DNA from: Tepidibacillus_B infernus | GTDB taxonomy: Bacteria; Bacillota; Bacilli; Tepidibacillales; Tepidibacillaceae | Assembly (NCBI RefSeq): GCF_048898065.1 | Contig: NZ_JBLWFI010000001.1 | Coordinates: forward strand, 2,224,155-2,288,154 | Length of the DNA: 64,000 nt | Direction: 5' to 3' | In this document: positions 24,128 to 32,066 of the stretch, in pieces | How positions within the stretch are numbered: position 1 is the first letter of the stretch | Layout of the letters: each line of letters begins with the position of its first letter | Program-made: the position numbers and the translations under genes | Notes under the pieces: generated by a model | Databases searched by the model: none | What the model saw: only the letters and a program-made list of their open reading frames with translations | What the model was told of the DNA's origin: nothing

Positions 24128-24319
24128 ATGCCATTTGTTACAATTGAATTGATTGAAGGACGTTCACCTGAACAAAAAAGAGAACTCGTAGAAAAAATTA
24201 CAAAGGTTGTTACTGAAACAGTCAATGTTCCTGCAGAAAGTGTTTATGTTTTTATTGAAGATTTAAAGAAAGACCATTTTGCCCGTAATGGGAAATTAGT
24301 GATCGATGAGCAAAAATAA
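24128..24319 (+). CDS. ywhB: 4-oxalocrotonate tautomerase family enzyme
   Basis: This 63-aa protein starts MPFVTIELIEGRSPEQKREL. After Met removal, Pro1 is the catalytic base of the tautomerase superfamily, and the VFIEDLKKDHFARNGK segment supplies the Arg side of the active site. B. subtilis YwhB converts 2-hydroxymuconate in vitro; the natural substrate is unclear. The start is ATG 24128, not the preceding TTG. It follows pbpG by 55 bases. Confidence 0.92.
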   Translation: MPFVTIELIEGRSPEQKRELVEKITKVVTETVNVPAESVYVFIEDLKKDHFARNGKLVIDEQK

Positions 24320-24324
24320 TAAAT

Positions 24325-24350
24325 CGCGCCTAAGGCGCGTTTTATTATTT
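24325..24350 (+). terminator. Intrinsic terminator of pbpG-ywhB
   Basis: CGCGCC-TAA-GGCGCG is a compact GC-rich hairpin followed by TTTTATTATTTT. It overlaps the stop codon of the convergent kinase gene. Confidence 0.9.
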
Positions 24351-25954
24351 TAATATTCCTCTACCCTTTGTTTTGGCAGTGAAATCGTAAAAGTTGTTCC
24401 TACTCCTATCTCACTAGTGACCTGAATTTCCCCTTGATTTTCTTTCACAATCCGATAACAGATAGGAAGCCCCAATCCTGTTCCCTCTTCTTTTGTGGTA
24501 TAGAAAGGTTCAAAAATCTGTTTCAGCTTATCCTTTGGAATCCCCTGGCCATTATCTTCGATACAAATATGGATATGATCCAGATCATCCCTGCAATAAA
24601 TCTTTACCGTTCCCCCTTCTTTAGGTAACGCGTCTAGGGCATTTTGAATTATATTAATAAATACTTGTTGAAATTGCTGTTTGTCAACATAAATTGGATA
24701 CTTACAATCAAGAGTTTCTACCTGAATCTCATGCCCAAGTAAAAGAGCTTTTGTTTGTAATAATATGATCACATCCTCCAAAACTTGCTGTACCAACCAC
24801 TCCTTTTTAGCTACAGGACGGTTTTGAGCAAGATGTAAAAAATCGTTTACCAATTGATTCACTCGATCTAATTCAGCGACAATGATATTCTCCCACTGTT
24901 TTAAACTTTCGCTTTCCTTGGCAGATAACTGTATAAATCCTCGTACAGCAGTTAACGGATTGCGAATCTCATGAGCCAATCCAGCAGCCAATTGACCAAT
25001 CACTGATAGGCCTTCCATCCTTTTTTTCATATCTTCTTGTTGGTTTTTATATTGTTGTTTATCAAGAGCCAATTTTTTTTGTGCAACCCAGACCAATTTT
25101 TCGGGTTCTGTTGCCTCCTCAGGATAAGAAGCCGTTGCAATCGAATATTTTAGCGGCATCGCTTCTGTATGACTAAATGAAATCTCCTGTAAAATCATTT
25201 CAATTTGTTGATATATGTCTTTTAGATCTCCATCAAAGCCTATAACGAAACAATCGCCCTCATAACGGGAAAGTAAGGTCTGCTTAGGAAGGAGATTCCG
25301 CAATTCATTGGCTAATAACTTCAGAAATTGATCTCCCTCTTCCTCGCCATGCAAAAGATTGATTCTTTTAAAATCATTAAAATCGATAAAAATAATATGA
25401 TAAGCGGTCGGTTTATTCTGCCAAACATGATGTAATTGATGTTGAAACCCCTTAAAATTATAGAGCCCTGTTAAATAATCCTGGTGAGATTGACTTTCGC
25501 TTTGTCGGTAAATCCGAACAAAATAATAGGCAAAATAGGAAATGAAAAAAATGACAGTTACATCATAAAGCGTAATCATCAAATCTTTTAAGGTTAAGTT
25601 CGTAAATAGAATTTCGATAAAAGCGTGAATAAGCGAATAGAATAAGGTGGTAAGTAATAAGACTTTTCGAGAGTTAATTTGGGTTGCTAAATAAATGACC
25701 ACAGAATAATACAAGACATGAACAAATTGGGATACATCCAAAAAATGAATCATTCCGATATCTAAGACTAGAAAAGCAAGGATATAGTTGTTTGAAAGGT
25801 GATGGCGAAAAATTTTTAGGTTAAAAGTAAAAAGATTAAGTAATCCAAGAAGAATAAGAAGCCATAACAATTGTAATTGGAAACCAAGAAGGAGGGCGTT
25901 AATCATTCCGGTCATGATTGAAAACATGACAATAAACCAGCGAAAATTCCCCAT
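24350..25954 (-). CDS. Membrane histidine kinase with degenerate GGDEF domain
   Basis: The 534-aa protein has about six N-terminal membrane helices (residues 8-145). A GGDEF-like domain follows (about 155-290), recognisable by DYLTGLYNFKGF and IIFIDFNDFKRIN, but the signature loop reads SRYEGDCF, lacking the first Gly and the catalytic Glu of GGDEF. Then come a HisKA domain with GLAHEIRNPLTAVRGF (phospho-His) and a HATPase with FINIIQNALDAL, DNGQGIP and GTGLGLPI. The kinase half resembles sporulation phosphorelay kinases (KinA/KinB type), so Spo0F is a possible partner; that is inference. No cognate regulator is adjacent. A GGGGGG site precedes ATG 25954. Confidence 0.85.
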   Translation of the reverse strand: MGNFRWFIVMFSIMTGMINALLLGFQLQLLWLLILLGLLNLFTFNLKIFRHHLSNNYILAFLVLDIGMIHFLDVSQFVHVLYYSVVIYLATQINSRKVLLLTTLFYSLIHAFIEILFTNLTLKDLMITLYDVTVIFFISYFAYYFVRIYRQSESQSHQDYLTGLYNFKGFQHQLHHVWQNKPTAYHIIFIDFNDFKRINLLHGEEEGDQFLKLLANELRNLLPKQTLLSRYEGDCFVIGFDGDLKDIYQQIEMILQEISFSHTEAMPLKYSIATASYPEEATEPEKLVWVAQKKLALDKQQYKNQQEDMKKRMEGLSVIGQLAAGLAHEIRNPLTAVRGFIQLSAKESESLKQWENIIVAELDRVNQLVNDFLHLAQNRPVAKKEWLVQQVLEDVIILLQTKALLLGHEIQVETLDCKYPIYVDKQQFQQVFINIIQNALDALPKEGGTVKIYCRDDLDHIHICIEDNGQGIPKDKLKQIFEPFYTTKEEGTGLGLPICYRIVKENQGEIQVTSEIGVGTTFTISLPKQRVEEY

Positions 25955-26071
25955 GGATTACCCCCCTATTCTCTCCAGACTATCGTTTCTCTCTAGACTA
26001 TCGTTCAATATATTTATTCGACAAAATTTACTAATTTCCTTCACAACTTTTACAACTATTTAATATAACCT

Positions 26072-26103
26072 ACAAAAAACCTACTAGAATTTTTTCTAGT
26101 AGG
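26072..26103 (-). terminator. Intrinsic terminator of the ClC gene
   Basis: CCTACTAGAA and TTCTAGTAGG form a 10-bp stem with a 4-base loop. Six T follow on the minus strand, 6 bases after the stop. Confidence 0.9.
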
Positions 26104-26108
26104 AAACT

Positions 26109-27455
26109 TTAATTCTCTTTTTCTTTCTGATTATGAAGAAGAACATGCATTTTATTACTTAATCTTAATTTTTGAATTTGTCGAATTTCACAATTGATAT
26201 CTGTGTCGATTGAAGGTGATTTAGACATCGAAAGAATTTGACTTGGATATACACTACGATGGCCAACCACAAGATAGCTTATAACACTTACGATCGAAGC
26301 ATAGGTGGCAACTTTTACGCCAAATAATTCCATGGCCATTATAATCGCCGCTAATGGTGTATTGGCACTTGCAGCTAAAAATGAAACCATCCCTATCGCT
26401 GAATACATAGCTAAATCACCATGGATAAGCTGCGCCCATGCATTTCCTAAAGTAGACCCTATATAGAAAACAGGAGTTAATATTCCTCCACTTCCACCTG
26501 AGCCTAACGTTACAGATGTTGTGAAAATCTTAATAAAAAAAGAAAGTGAATCTACCTTATGCCCTGCTAAGGCCTGATCAATCACATAGGTTCCTAGTCC
26601 AATATAGTCCTTGCTATGGGTTAATAAGACGATAAATATCAAAATAAAGCCACCAATGAATCCTTTTAGAGGTTTATAGATTTTAAGGGAATACTGAAAA
26701 TATGCCTCAATGATGTGTAAAGCTTTGATTAACAATAAAGAGATTAATCCAATTAGAATACCGAACAAAATAAGATAGAAAAACATTGATATTTCGCTTT
26801 TCGCTGGAACTTGTATGGCATATTTAAAATGCTTTACTCCCAAGTATTCATTGATATGAAAGCTGACATAAGCAGAAATTAAAGAGGGTAATAGAACACG
26901 ATAAGAAAATTTACCTATAAATAAAACCTCTGCTGCAAAAATAGCCCCTGCAATCGGAGTGCCAAAAACCCCTGCAAATCCAGCACTAATTCCACATATT
27001 ACAAATCTTCTCCGATCATCTTCGTTAAAGCGAAAAAGGTCAGAAAAGGCTGAAGCAATTCCTGCCCCAATTTGGGCACTTGGGCCTTCTTTCCCAGCAG
27101 ACCCACCAGATATAAGGGTGACTAATGTTGCAAAAACCTTAATCGGTACAACTTTTACATCGATCTTACCATTTTTTTTATGAATGGATTCAATTACTTT
27201 TTCTGTTCCATGACCTGCTGCATCTGGTGCAAATCGTAATACCATCCAACTACTTAAAAAGAATGCGATCGGCATAAAAAGATAATAATAAGGCCATTCA
27301 GCTGCCTTTTCCGTACCATAAGCAAGCGTATTTAAAAATAAAGCAGTCACTCCTCCTACCACGGTTCCTACAAAGATAGATAAAAAAATCCATTTGATTG
27401 TGCTCAATAGTAGGATGGATTCCTCCAGAACCTCCTGATTGATCTCTTTTTTCAT
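26109..27455 (-). CDS. ClC family chloride channel/transporter
   Basis: This 448-aa integral membrane protein has the ClC fold, with ten or more hydrophobic segments. The gating-glutamate motif is GKEGPSAQIG, and GSGGSGGILTPVF is the second-half anion-site loop. The canonical GSGIPE near the N-terminus is GHGTEK here, so anion selectivity may differ from CLC-ec1. No CBS domains follow. The frame reaches 27506, but ATG 27455 has GGAGGCGG with good spacing. It lies 76 bases after glcF and could be read with glcDF. Confidence 0.85.
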   Translation of the reverse strand: MKKEINQEVLEESILLLSTIKWIFLSIFVGTVVGGVTALFLNTLAYGTEKAAEWPYYYLFMPIAFFLSSWMVLRFAPDAAGHGTEKVIESIHKKNGKIDVKVVPIKVFATLVTLISGGSAGKEGPSAQIGAGIASAFSDLFRFNEDDRRRFVICGISAGFAGVFGTPIAGAIFAAEVLFIGKFSYRVLLPSLISAYVSFHINEYLGVKHFKYAIQVPAKSEISMFFYLILFGILIGLISLLLIKALHIIEAYFQYSLKIYKPLKGFIGGFILIFIVLLTHSKDYIGLGTYVIDQALAGHKVDSLSFFIKIFTTSVTLGSGGSGGILTPVFYIGSTLGNAWAQLIHGDLAMYSAIGMVSFLAASANTPLAAIIMAMELFGVKVATYASIVSVISYLVVGHRSVYPSQILSMSKSPSIDTDINCEIRQIQKLRLSNKMHVLLHNQKEKEN

Positions 27456-27531
27456 CAAAAACCGCCTCCAAACTTTAATTTTAGCACTGTAGTTAATTGA
27501 AGACAATAGAATAGAGACGGCCTTTTAGAAT

Positions 27532-28833
27532 CTAGTTTAGATTTTTCACGCCAGCTGCTTCAGCTAAAAGATCTGCAATATGAACAGCTCTTACTTTACC
27601 TTCTAACCCTGCTCTTTGAATACCGATCCTCATTTGCAATAAACAGCCCGGATTAGCGGTGACAACTATAGAAGCATTTGTATCGATTACATTTACCATT
27701 TTTGCATCTAAAATCTGCATTGAATGGTCGTGGTGAACTATATTGTAGGTTCCGGCAGAACCGCAACAAGTTCCAGCACCCTTCATTTCCACATATTCAA
27801 TACCAGGAATCGCTTGAATCAGTTTTCTTGGTTGTAAAGTAACCCCTTGAACATTGGCTAAATGACATGAATCCTGATAAGTCACACGGACATTCATCGG
27901 TTTTAGCGGTGGTAGTTCATCAATTTCAGCCAGTATCTCGTTAATATCCTTCACTTTTTTGACAAATAATTTCGCTCGATCACTCCATACAGGATCATCC
28001 GCGAGAAGCTTATCATATTCTTTTAACATTGCCCCACAACCACCTTGGTTATTGACCAAATAGGTTGCCCCAATTTCTTCCATCATTTTAATATTCTTTT
28101 TCGCCAATTCTTTGGCTAGATCTATTTCACCTGTATGAGCATGAACGGCTCCACAACAAGTTTGACTTTCTGGATGAATGACAGGGAAACCACTTTCTTT
28201 TAATAATGCCATTGTAGATTGGTTTATTTCGTGAAAAATAGCGTCTTGAATACAACCACTAAAAAAAGCAACTGTTGGTTTATTTGTTTTTCTTTCAGGT
28301 TCAACTCGTTTTGGCAGCATCGATTTTAAAGAAGATACTTCTGGAAGGACCCTTTCAAACGTTTCCATATGCCAAGGAAGTACTTTAAGTACACCGCTTT
28401 TTCTGACGACTTTTTGAAGACCTGATTTTTGATAGATTCGAATTCCACCTCTTACCCATTTCATTCTCTTAGGATAGGGTAATAGTTTTCTTAAAAATAA
28501 CCATCGAACCGCCTTCACCGTCGGTGAAAAGTTGATTTGTTTTGTAATGACCTCTTTTGCATGCTCTAGCATTTGGCCATATTGTACCCCTGAAGGACAG
28601 GCAATTTCACAAGCTCGACAACCCAAACATAAATCTAGTGAATCCATAATATCATTGGTGACAAGAGCACCATCCTGTACCGATTTCATTAAGGCAATTC
28701 TGCCCCTTGGAGTCGCAGTTTCTTTTGGTATGATTTTGTATGTCGGACATACAGAAAGGCAAAAACCACACTGCATACAATTTAATAGATCATCCTCTGA
28801 AATTCCTAAAGCTAATGAAAGATTACCGCTCAT
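27532..28833 (-). CDS. glcF: Glycolate oxidase iron-sulfur subunit
   Basis: GlcF passes electrons from the flavoprotein GlcD to the membrane. The 433-aa protein has two 4Fe-4S motifs near the N-terminus (CMQCGFCLSVCP and CLGCRACEIACP) and two CCG domains (CCGAVHAHTGE in the middle, GAGTCCGSAGTYN near the C-terminus). The start overlaps the glcD stop by 11 bases. No glcE is present, so this is the two-subunit form seen in many Bacillota. Confidence 0.92.
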   Translation of the reverse strand: MSGNLSLALGISEDDLLNCMQCGFCLSVCPTYKIIPKETATPRGRIALMKSVQDGALVTNDIMDSLDLCLGCRACEIACPSGVQYGQMLEHAKEVITKQINFSPTVKAVRWLFLRKLLPYPKRMKWVRGGIRIYQKSGLQKVVRKSGVLKVLPWHMETFERVLPEVSSLKSMLPKRVEPERKTNKPTVAFFSGCIQDAIFHEINQSTMALLKESGFPVIHPESQTCCGAVHAHTGEIDLAKELAKKNIKMMEEIGATYLVNNQGGCGAMLKEYDKLLADDPVWSDRAKLFVKKVKDINEILAEIDELPPLKPMNVRVTYQDSCHLANVQGVTLQPRKLIQAIPGIEYVEMKGAGTCCGSAGTYNIVHHDHSMQILDAKMVNVIDTNASIVVTANPGCLLQMRIGIQRAGLEGKVRAVHIADLLAEAAGVKNLN

Positions 28834-30241
28834 GCTGGATCACAACTCGCTTTCTTGCTTGTTCTACGAATAGTTTCCCAGGGTTTAAAATCCCTTTTGG
28901 ATCAAAAGCTTTCTTTATGCCCTTCATTACTTCAACCCCAGATTCACCAATTTTCCACTCCAAATAACTTGCTTTTGCAATCCCTACTCCATGTTCCCCT
29001 GTAATGGTTCCTCCTAAATCAATCGTTTTTTCGTAGATTTCATCAAACGCTTTTTCCACACGCTCAATTTCATCTGTGTTGCGTACATCCGTTAAACAGG
29101 TTGGGTGAAGGTTTCCATCCCCTGCATGGCCAAATGTACAAATGTGCAAATCATATTTTTGAGCGACTTCCTTTATCTTATCTACTAATGGTGCAATTTC
29201 TGAACGAGGAACCGTCGCATCTTCAAGAATCGTAGTAGGTTTAAGCCTTGCTAGAGCAGAAAGTGCCATTCTTCTAGCTGTCATTAACTGATTCGCTTCC
29301 TCTGTAGTTTGAGCCACTTCAACAGAAACGGCTCTTTCCCCTTTGCAAATCTCTGCCATCCGGGTAATATCTCGATCTACTTGGTCTTTACTCCCATCTT
29401 GTTCCATTAACAGGATCGCTTCAACATCGCGAGGTAATCCTATTTTCACATAATCCTCAACTACATTAATCGTTGCATTATCCATAAATTCTAGGGTAAC
29501 AGGAATGATTTTATTGGCAATAATCTTAGATACAGCTTTTGCTGCATCTGTTAAATCCTTAAACATGGCTAACATCGTTCTTTTCGTTTCAGGCAATGGT
29601 AAAAGCTTTAAAGTAGCTTCTGTAATCACAGCTAAGGTTCCTTCAGATCCGATCAATAGCTTTGTTAAATCATACCCTGCAACATCCTTTGCTAGTTTTC
29701 CGCCTGTTTTTAGGATATCCCCGTTTGGCAAAACAGCTGTTAACGCGATGACATAATCCTTTGTTACACCATATTTTAAACCACGTAATCCCCCAGCATT
29801 TTCAGCAATATTGCCGCCAATTGTTGAGATGCGTAAACTTCCTGGATCGGGTGGATAGAATAATCCTCTTGCCTCTACCGCTTGGTGGATTTCGGCGGTA
29901 ATCACACCAGGTTGAACGGTACAGGTTAAGTTTTCTTCATCGATCTCTAAAATTTGATTCATTCGATTTAACCCTAAAACAAGCCCACCTTTAAGTGGAA
30001 CCGTTCCTCCACTTAAATTAGTTGCAGATCCTCTTGGTATAACTGGGAACGCAAAGTGATTGGCAATCTTTAGAATTGCAGAAACTTCTTCGGTTGTTTT
30101 TGGTAAAACAACGACATCAGGCAGTTGTTGATACATCGGCGTTGAATCATAGGAGTAGGCAACCAATTCTTCAGGTTGATCCATTACCCAATCTTTCCCC
30201 ACCACATCAATCAATTGCTTTTTTATCGCTGGATCTAACAT
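28823..30241 (-). CDS. glcD: Glycolate oxidase FAD subunit
   Basis: GlcD oxidises glycolate (or a related 2-hydroxyacid such as lactate) to glyoxylate. The 472-aa protein has the FAD_binding_4 domain with IPRGSATNLSGGTVP and PDPGSLRISTIGGNIAENAG, and a FAD-oxidase C domain with HICTFGHAGDGNLHP and GTITGEHGVG. Glycolate as substrate is suggested by the family and by a glyoxylate aminotransferase at 52634; D-lactate cannot be excluded. A divergent FadR-type regulator sits upstream. Confidence 0.9.
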   Translation of the reverse strand: MLDPAIKKQLIDVVGKDWVMDQPEELVAYSYDSTPMYQQLPDVVVLPKTTEEVSAILKIANHFAFPVIPRGSATNLSGGTVPLKGGLVLGLNRMNQILEIDEENLTCTVQPGVITAEIHQAVEARGLFYPPDPGSLRISTIGGNIAENAGGLRGLKYGVTKDYVIALTAVLPNGDILKTGGKLAKDVAGYDLTKLLIGSEGTLAVITEATLKLLPLPETKRTMLAMFKDLTDAAKAVSKIIANKIIPVTLEFMDNATINVVEDYVKIGLPRDVEAILLMEQDGSKDQVDRDITRMAEICKGERAVSVEVAQTTEEANQLMTARRMALSALARLKPTTILEDATVPRSEIAPLVDKIKEVAQKYDLHICTFGHAGDGNLHPTCLTDVRNTDEIERVEKAFDEIYEKTIDLGGTITGEHGVGIAKASYLEWKIGESGVEVMKGIKKAFDPKGILNPGKLFVEQARKRVVIQHER

Positions 30242-30298
30242 CTTAAATCCTCTCCCCCAATAAACATAGTTCTATTTTTTTGATTATCTGATGACCTT

Positions 30299-30325
30299 AT
30301 CATACCATAAATGAAAGCGGTATTT
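30299..30325 (-). promoter_or_regulatory. glcD extended -10 and cre-like half site
   Basis: On the minus strand TGGTATGAT (30299-30307) is an extended -10 element. Just upstream, on the plus strand, TGAAAGCGGTATTT (30312-30325) fits the catabolite-responsive element except for the last two bases. Confidence 0.4.
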
Positions 30326-30349
30326 TTTATAAATTTTTATTTTTTAGAA

Positions 30350-30377
30350 TTTGTTTTGGTTAAATTTTGTTTGGTTA
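30350..30377. promoter_or_regulatory. Direct repeat in the glcD / regulator intergenic region
   Basis: TTTGTTTTGGTTA and TTTTGTTTGGTTA lie 15 bases apart, between the divergent glcD and GntR-family genes. This is a candidate operator; nothing more supports it. Confidence 0.3.
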
Positions 30378-30453
30378 TTTACACAGTTTCATTTAAAATA
30401 TAAGTTGTACGATATTACGGATAGTGTGAATATCCCTTGAGGTGATTCATTTT

Positions 30454-31176
30454 ATGGAATTTCAACAAATAAAACCGCAAAAAATCTATGAACGTGTAGC
30501 AGAACAGTTAAAAGAAATGATTATAAATGGTGACTTAAAACCAGGAGAGCGTTTATTATCTGTTCGCGAATTGGCTGAACAGTTACAAGTAGGACGAAGT
30601 GCCGTACGTGAGGCATTAACTGCCTTAAATGCAATGGGGTTAGTGGAAATTCGCCAGGGCGAAGGGACTTTTGTAAAAAAATATACAGAATCAGATCTGG
30701 TTTCCTTCGATATCTTTACCCTCCTCCTCGATTTTGAGCAAATTCAATCTTTGTTAGAGATTCGGAAAATTTTGGAGGTATCTGCTGCAGAATTAGCTGC
30801 GGAGCGTCGAACAAATGAAGACCTATTTCATTTAGAACAAGCGTTAAAGAAGATGGAAGTGGATTTAAGCAACCTAGACGCAAATGAAGAGGCAGATTGG
30901 ATGTTTCATTATGCTTTGTCTAAAGCGACTAAAAATAATATGCTTGTTTATATTATTGAAAATATCTCAGATGCCATTAAAAAGAGCTTGAGAACAAGTC
31001 GAAAGGTTCTTTTTTCGATGCCAAAAACTCCTGAGCGTTTACTCACGGAACACCAAAATATTTATCAAGCGGTTGAACAAAAGGATGCTGAATTAGCAGC
31101 TTCACTGATGTTTCAGCATTTAAAACAAGTAGAAAATACGTTAACTAAAGTTTCAAAAGAAAAAGGACAAAAATGA
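30454..31176 (+). CDS. FadR/GntR family transcriptional regulator
   Basis: The 240-aa protein starts MEFQQIKPQKIYERVAEQLK, followed by a winged-helix domain (SVRELAEQLQVGRSAVREAL; about residues 25-75) and an FCD effector domain (about 90-230) with the helical pattern LLEIRKILEVSAAELAAERR. Such proteins (GlcC, LldR) bind organic acids. Its divergent position makes glcDF the likely target and glycolate or lactate the likely effector. ATG 30454 has GAGGTGA upstream; GTG 30442 overlaps that site. Confidence 0.88.
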   Translation: MEFQQIKPQKIYERVAEQLKEMIINGDLKPGERLLSVRELAEQLQVGRSAVREALTALNAMGLVEIRQGEGTFVKKYTESDLVSFDIFTLLLDFEQIQSLLEIRKILEVSAAELAAERRTNEDLFHLEQALKKMEVDLSNLDANEEADWMFHYALSKATKNNMLVYIIENISDAIKKSLRTSRKVLFSMPKTPERLLTEHQNIYQAVEQKDAELAASLMFQHLKQVENTLTKVSKEKGQK

Positions 31177-31211
31177 AACCTTTTGCTTCTCATCGTCGTA
31201 TATATCTTATA

Positions 31212-31262
31212 CCCCCAAAAGTGACAGTTTCCTTCGAAACGTATTCCGATTACTTTTGGAGT
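31212..31262. repeat. Hairpin repeat (family 1), copy F
   Basis: CCAAAAGTGA and TTACTTTTGGA arms flank an interior that keeps the TTCC...CGAA...GTATTCCGA blocks of copies A and B. It lies between the GntR-family gene and the protease gene, so its right end abuts that gene's promoter region. Confidence 0.75.
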
Positions 31263-31276
31263 CTCTATGAATAGGG

Positions 31277-31282
31277 TATAAT
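31277..31282 (+). promoter_or_regulatory. -10 element ahead of the YugP-like gene
   Basis: A perfect TATAAT lies 38 bases upstream of the ATG. A weak -35 (TTTTGG, 17 bases upstream) would fall inside the right arm of repeat copy F. Confidence 0.4.
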
Positions 31283-31320
31283 AAAATTATGATCTTATCA
31301 TGTTGGAGGGATGTTTTTCG

Positions 31321-32019
31321 ATGTTCTTCTTTAGTGGTTATCCATTGCTTGATCTCTCAATTTTGGCTGCTTTTGGTTTATCCATTTGGGCCCAATTTAA
31401 AGTACAAGGGAACTATAGCAAATGGTCAAAAGTTGCTGCTTCTTCGGGAATCACTGGTGCTCAAGCAGCACGTCATTTGTTAGATCGAAATGGGCTATAT
31501 GATGTTCCAGTAGAACCTGTTAGAGGTACTCTGTCAGACCATTATGATCCAATTCACCGTGTCGTTCGTTTATCTGAAAATGTTTATTACGGAAATTCCA
31601 TTGCTTCGATTTCTGTTGCATCTCATGAAGTAGGACATGCGATCCAACATAAAGAACAATATAGCATGTTAGTCTTACGCCATCGTATATTCCCTATTCT
31701 CAACTTTACTTCTGGTTTAGCTCCATTATTACTGATTGGCGGTTTTCTATTCCGCTGGGCTGAACTAATTGGTTTAGGGATTGTCTTTTTCGCAACCGTA
31801 GTTGCATTTCAATTGATTACATTACCAGTAGAATTTAATGCTTCCAGCCGGGCAAAAGATTTGATGGTTGCTGAAGGGTTTATTCGCAACACAGAGGAAC
31901 ACGGTGTGAATAAAGTATTAGGGGCAGCAGCACTTACCTATGTTGCAGCCGCATTGATGGCCGCTTTGGAATTATTACGTTATGTATTCATTTTTATTGG
32001 GATGAGAGATGACGATTAA
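31321..32019 (+). CDS. YugP-like zinc metallopeptidase (membrane)
   Basis: The 232-aa protein has an N-terminal membrane segment, then the zinc-protease motif SHEVGHAIQH (HExxH; about residue 100) and three or more C-terminal helices. This is the Zn_peptidase_2/YugP family. The substrate is unknown. ATG 31321 has GGAGGG 10 bases upstream; an in-frame ATG at 31300 lies ahead of that site and is less likely. Monocistronic, with a terminator at 32025-32062. Confidence 0.85.
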   Translation: MFFFSGYPLLDLSILAAFGLSIWAQFKVQGNYSKWSKVAASSGITGAQAARHLLDRNGLYDVPVEPVRGTLSDHYDPIHRVVRLSENVYYGNSIASISVASHEVGHAIQHKEQYSMLVLRHRIFPILNFTSGLAPLLLIGGFLFRWAELIGLGIVFFATVVAFQLITLPVEFNASSRAKDLMVAEGFIRNTEEHGVNKVLGAAALTYVAAALMAALELLRYVFIFIGMRDDD

Positions 32020-32024
32020 AAATG

Positions 32025-32062
32025 AAAGAACTGTCTCAGAATGTGAGACAGTTCTTTTTGTG
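32025..32062. terminator. Convergent, probably bidirectional terminator
   Basis: AAAGAACTGTCTCA and TGAGACAGTTCTTT form a perfect 14-bp stem with a 4-base loop; TTTTTG follows on the plus strand. It separates the YugP-like gene from the convergent tctA. Confidence 0.9.
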
Positions 32063-32066
32063 CTTT

